Of a stretch of DNA of 64,000 bases, positions 63,431-64,000 are shown one piece after another (position 1 is the stretch's first letter; every line of letters starts with the position of its first letter). This DNA comes from Streptosporangium amethystogenes (GTDB lineage Bacteria > Actinomycetota > Actinomycetes > Streptosporangiales > Streptosporangiaceae). The stretch spans positions 7,863 through 71,862 of the forward strand of contig NZ_JOEQ01000038.1 of assembly GCF_000721075.1 (NCBI RefSeq), read 5' to 3'. The notes below the pieces were generated by a model, which worked only from the letters and a program-made list of their open reading frames with translations, was not told where the DNA came from and ran no database searches. Both the position numbers and the translations under genes were made by a program.

Positions 63431-64000
63431 CTAAGGCGAAGTAAACACCACATCAACCCAGTAGTTGCTGGATTGGTTGCTGTTGACAGGGAAATTATTC
63501 ACTGCACCGTAGCGGTATACGCCGTTTCCGCCTTCCGCGCCGTTCGCGAGCGCGATGAGCGGGCCGTTTGCGTATTGCGTGGTGAAGTAAGGCCTCGTTA
63601 CCGACCAGTATCCCGATGTGGTGTGGTAGGAGGCGATGTAGGTGGTGTCGGCGGTGATGTCCACGGGTGTGGAGAAGTTCACCTGTTGCCACCCGGATGC
63701 GGTCTCGTTGGTGAAGGTCGCGGTCGCGAGCAGCTGGCCATCGGTGGTCCACAGGCTTCCGACGTGCGTCCCGGTGTTCTGCGGACCCTTGTAGAAGCGG
63801 ATGCCGTCGATGGTTCCGGCCGTGGTCGCCTTGAATTTCACGCCGAGTGTAATGGCACTGGGGTCGGGCTGGGATTGGACGGCCGGGACCACGGTGTTGT
63901 CCCATAGGCTGTTCGAGGGGGTGAATACGACATCCACCCAGTAGTTGCTGGCTTGATAGGAGGCGGTTGGGAAGGAGTCCGTGGCGCTGTATTTGTATAC
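63431..64000 (-). CDS. DUF4082 repeat surface protein (C-terminal part; gene continues past window)
   Basis: The frame is open to the last base. One full DUF4082 beta-sandwich is visible: SLWDNTVVPAVQSQPDPSAI, FKATTAGTIDGIRFYKGPQN, GWQQVNFSTPVDITADTTYI and the closing NYWVDVVFTSP. A second repeat begins upstream with the same ASNYWVDVVFTPSNSLW join, so the protein contains tandem copies. DUF4082 modules occur in large secreted proteins of actinobacteria and are thought to bind carbohydrate or act as structural modules. The start and total length cannot be known here. Confidence 0.88.
   Translation of the reverse strand, partial: VYKYSATDSFPTASYQASNYWVDVVFTPSNSLWDNTVVPAVQSQPDPSAITLGVKFKATTAGTIDGIRFYKGPQNTGTHVGSLWTTDGQLLATATFTNETASGWQQVNFSTPVDITADTTYIASYHTTSGYWSVTRPYFTTQYANGPLIALANGAEGGNGVYRYGAVNNFPVNSNQSSNYWVDVVFTSP

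Overview
The window is high-G+C DNA with dense, often overlapping genes, frequent GTG starts and SD-type ribosome sites. The gene set (MsiK-type ABC ATPase, Wzz/BY-kinase, DUF4012, actinobacterial small secreted hydrolases, IS982- and TnpB-type relics) points to a filamentous actinomycete, most likely of the Streptosporangiaceae type (Streptosporangium/Nonomuraea-like). That placement is inference from gene content and was not tested by alignment.

Left part (1-33.6 kb) is chromosomal housekeeping and transport. It starts with a cut-off AtzD/barbiturase-type amidohydrolase and an SseB-like protein. An antiporter/membrane-protein pair follows, then a prepilin peptidase just ahead of the aroC-aroK-aroB shikimate operon, dinG on the other strand, a decayed TnpB element, a Pro/Gln-rich protein and a CPA1 antiporter. 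Next is an Lrp regulator divergent from a five-gene dipeptide/oligopeptide ABC operon that ends in an M24-fold protein lacking most metal ligands. After an IS982 remnant come small secreted and lipid-anchored proteins, a DUF202 pair, a di-iron ferritin-like protein divergent from a TetR regulator with two near-identical palindromes between them, two paralogous secreted transglycosylase-like proteins, a glutathione peroxidase, and a LacI regulator divergent from msiK with LacI-type operators. An SDR and a sortase-signal protein plus DUF4012 protein lead into the next block.

Right part (about 31.4-63 kb) is a large cell-surface polysaccharide locus. A minus-strand operon reads GT4, two sugar-nucleotide epimerases, a WecA/MraY-type initiating transferase and a Wzz/BY-kinase fusion, facing a convergent low-molecular-weight tyrosine phosphatase. 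Then come a Wzy-like membrane protein, a GT2, a Wzx-like flippase, an AsnB-type amidotransferase, three further GT4 genes (one a relic), two zinc-ribbon SAM methyltransferases, a 14-TM-class membrane protein, and a dTDP-amino-sugar set (WecE-type aminotransferase, long-form RmlA, broken rmlB). GtrA and an ArnC/GtrB-type GT2, and a WbqC-family protein complete it. The likely job is assembly of a modified, possibly amidated and amino-sugar-containing exopolysaccharide or wall glycan.

This locus is unusual for its scars. At least three decayed partial copies of its own genes are visible: GT4-asnB junction, gtrA-rmlA block, and methyltransferase 5' end. The rmlB gene carries frameshifts, a stop and a 3' truncation. 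Local base composition drops in several places (around 51.0, 57.2-57.8 and 61.0-62.9 kb). The window ends inside a DUF4082 repeat protein. I saw no tRNA, rRNA or CRISPR array.
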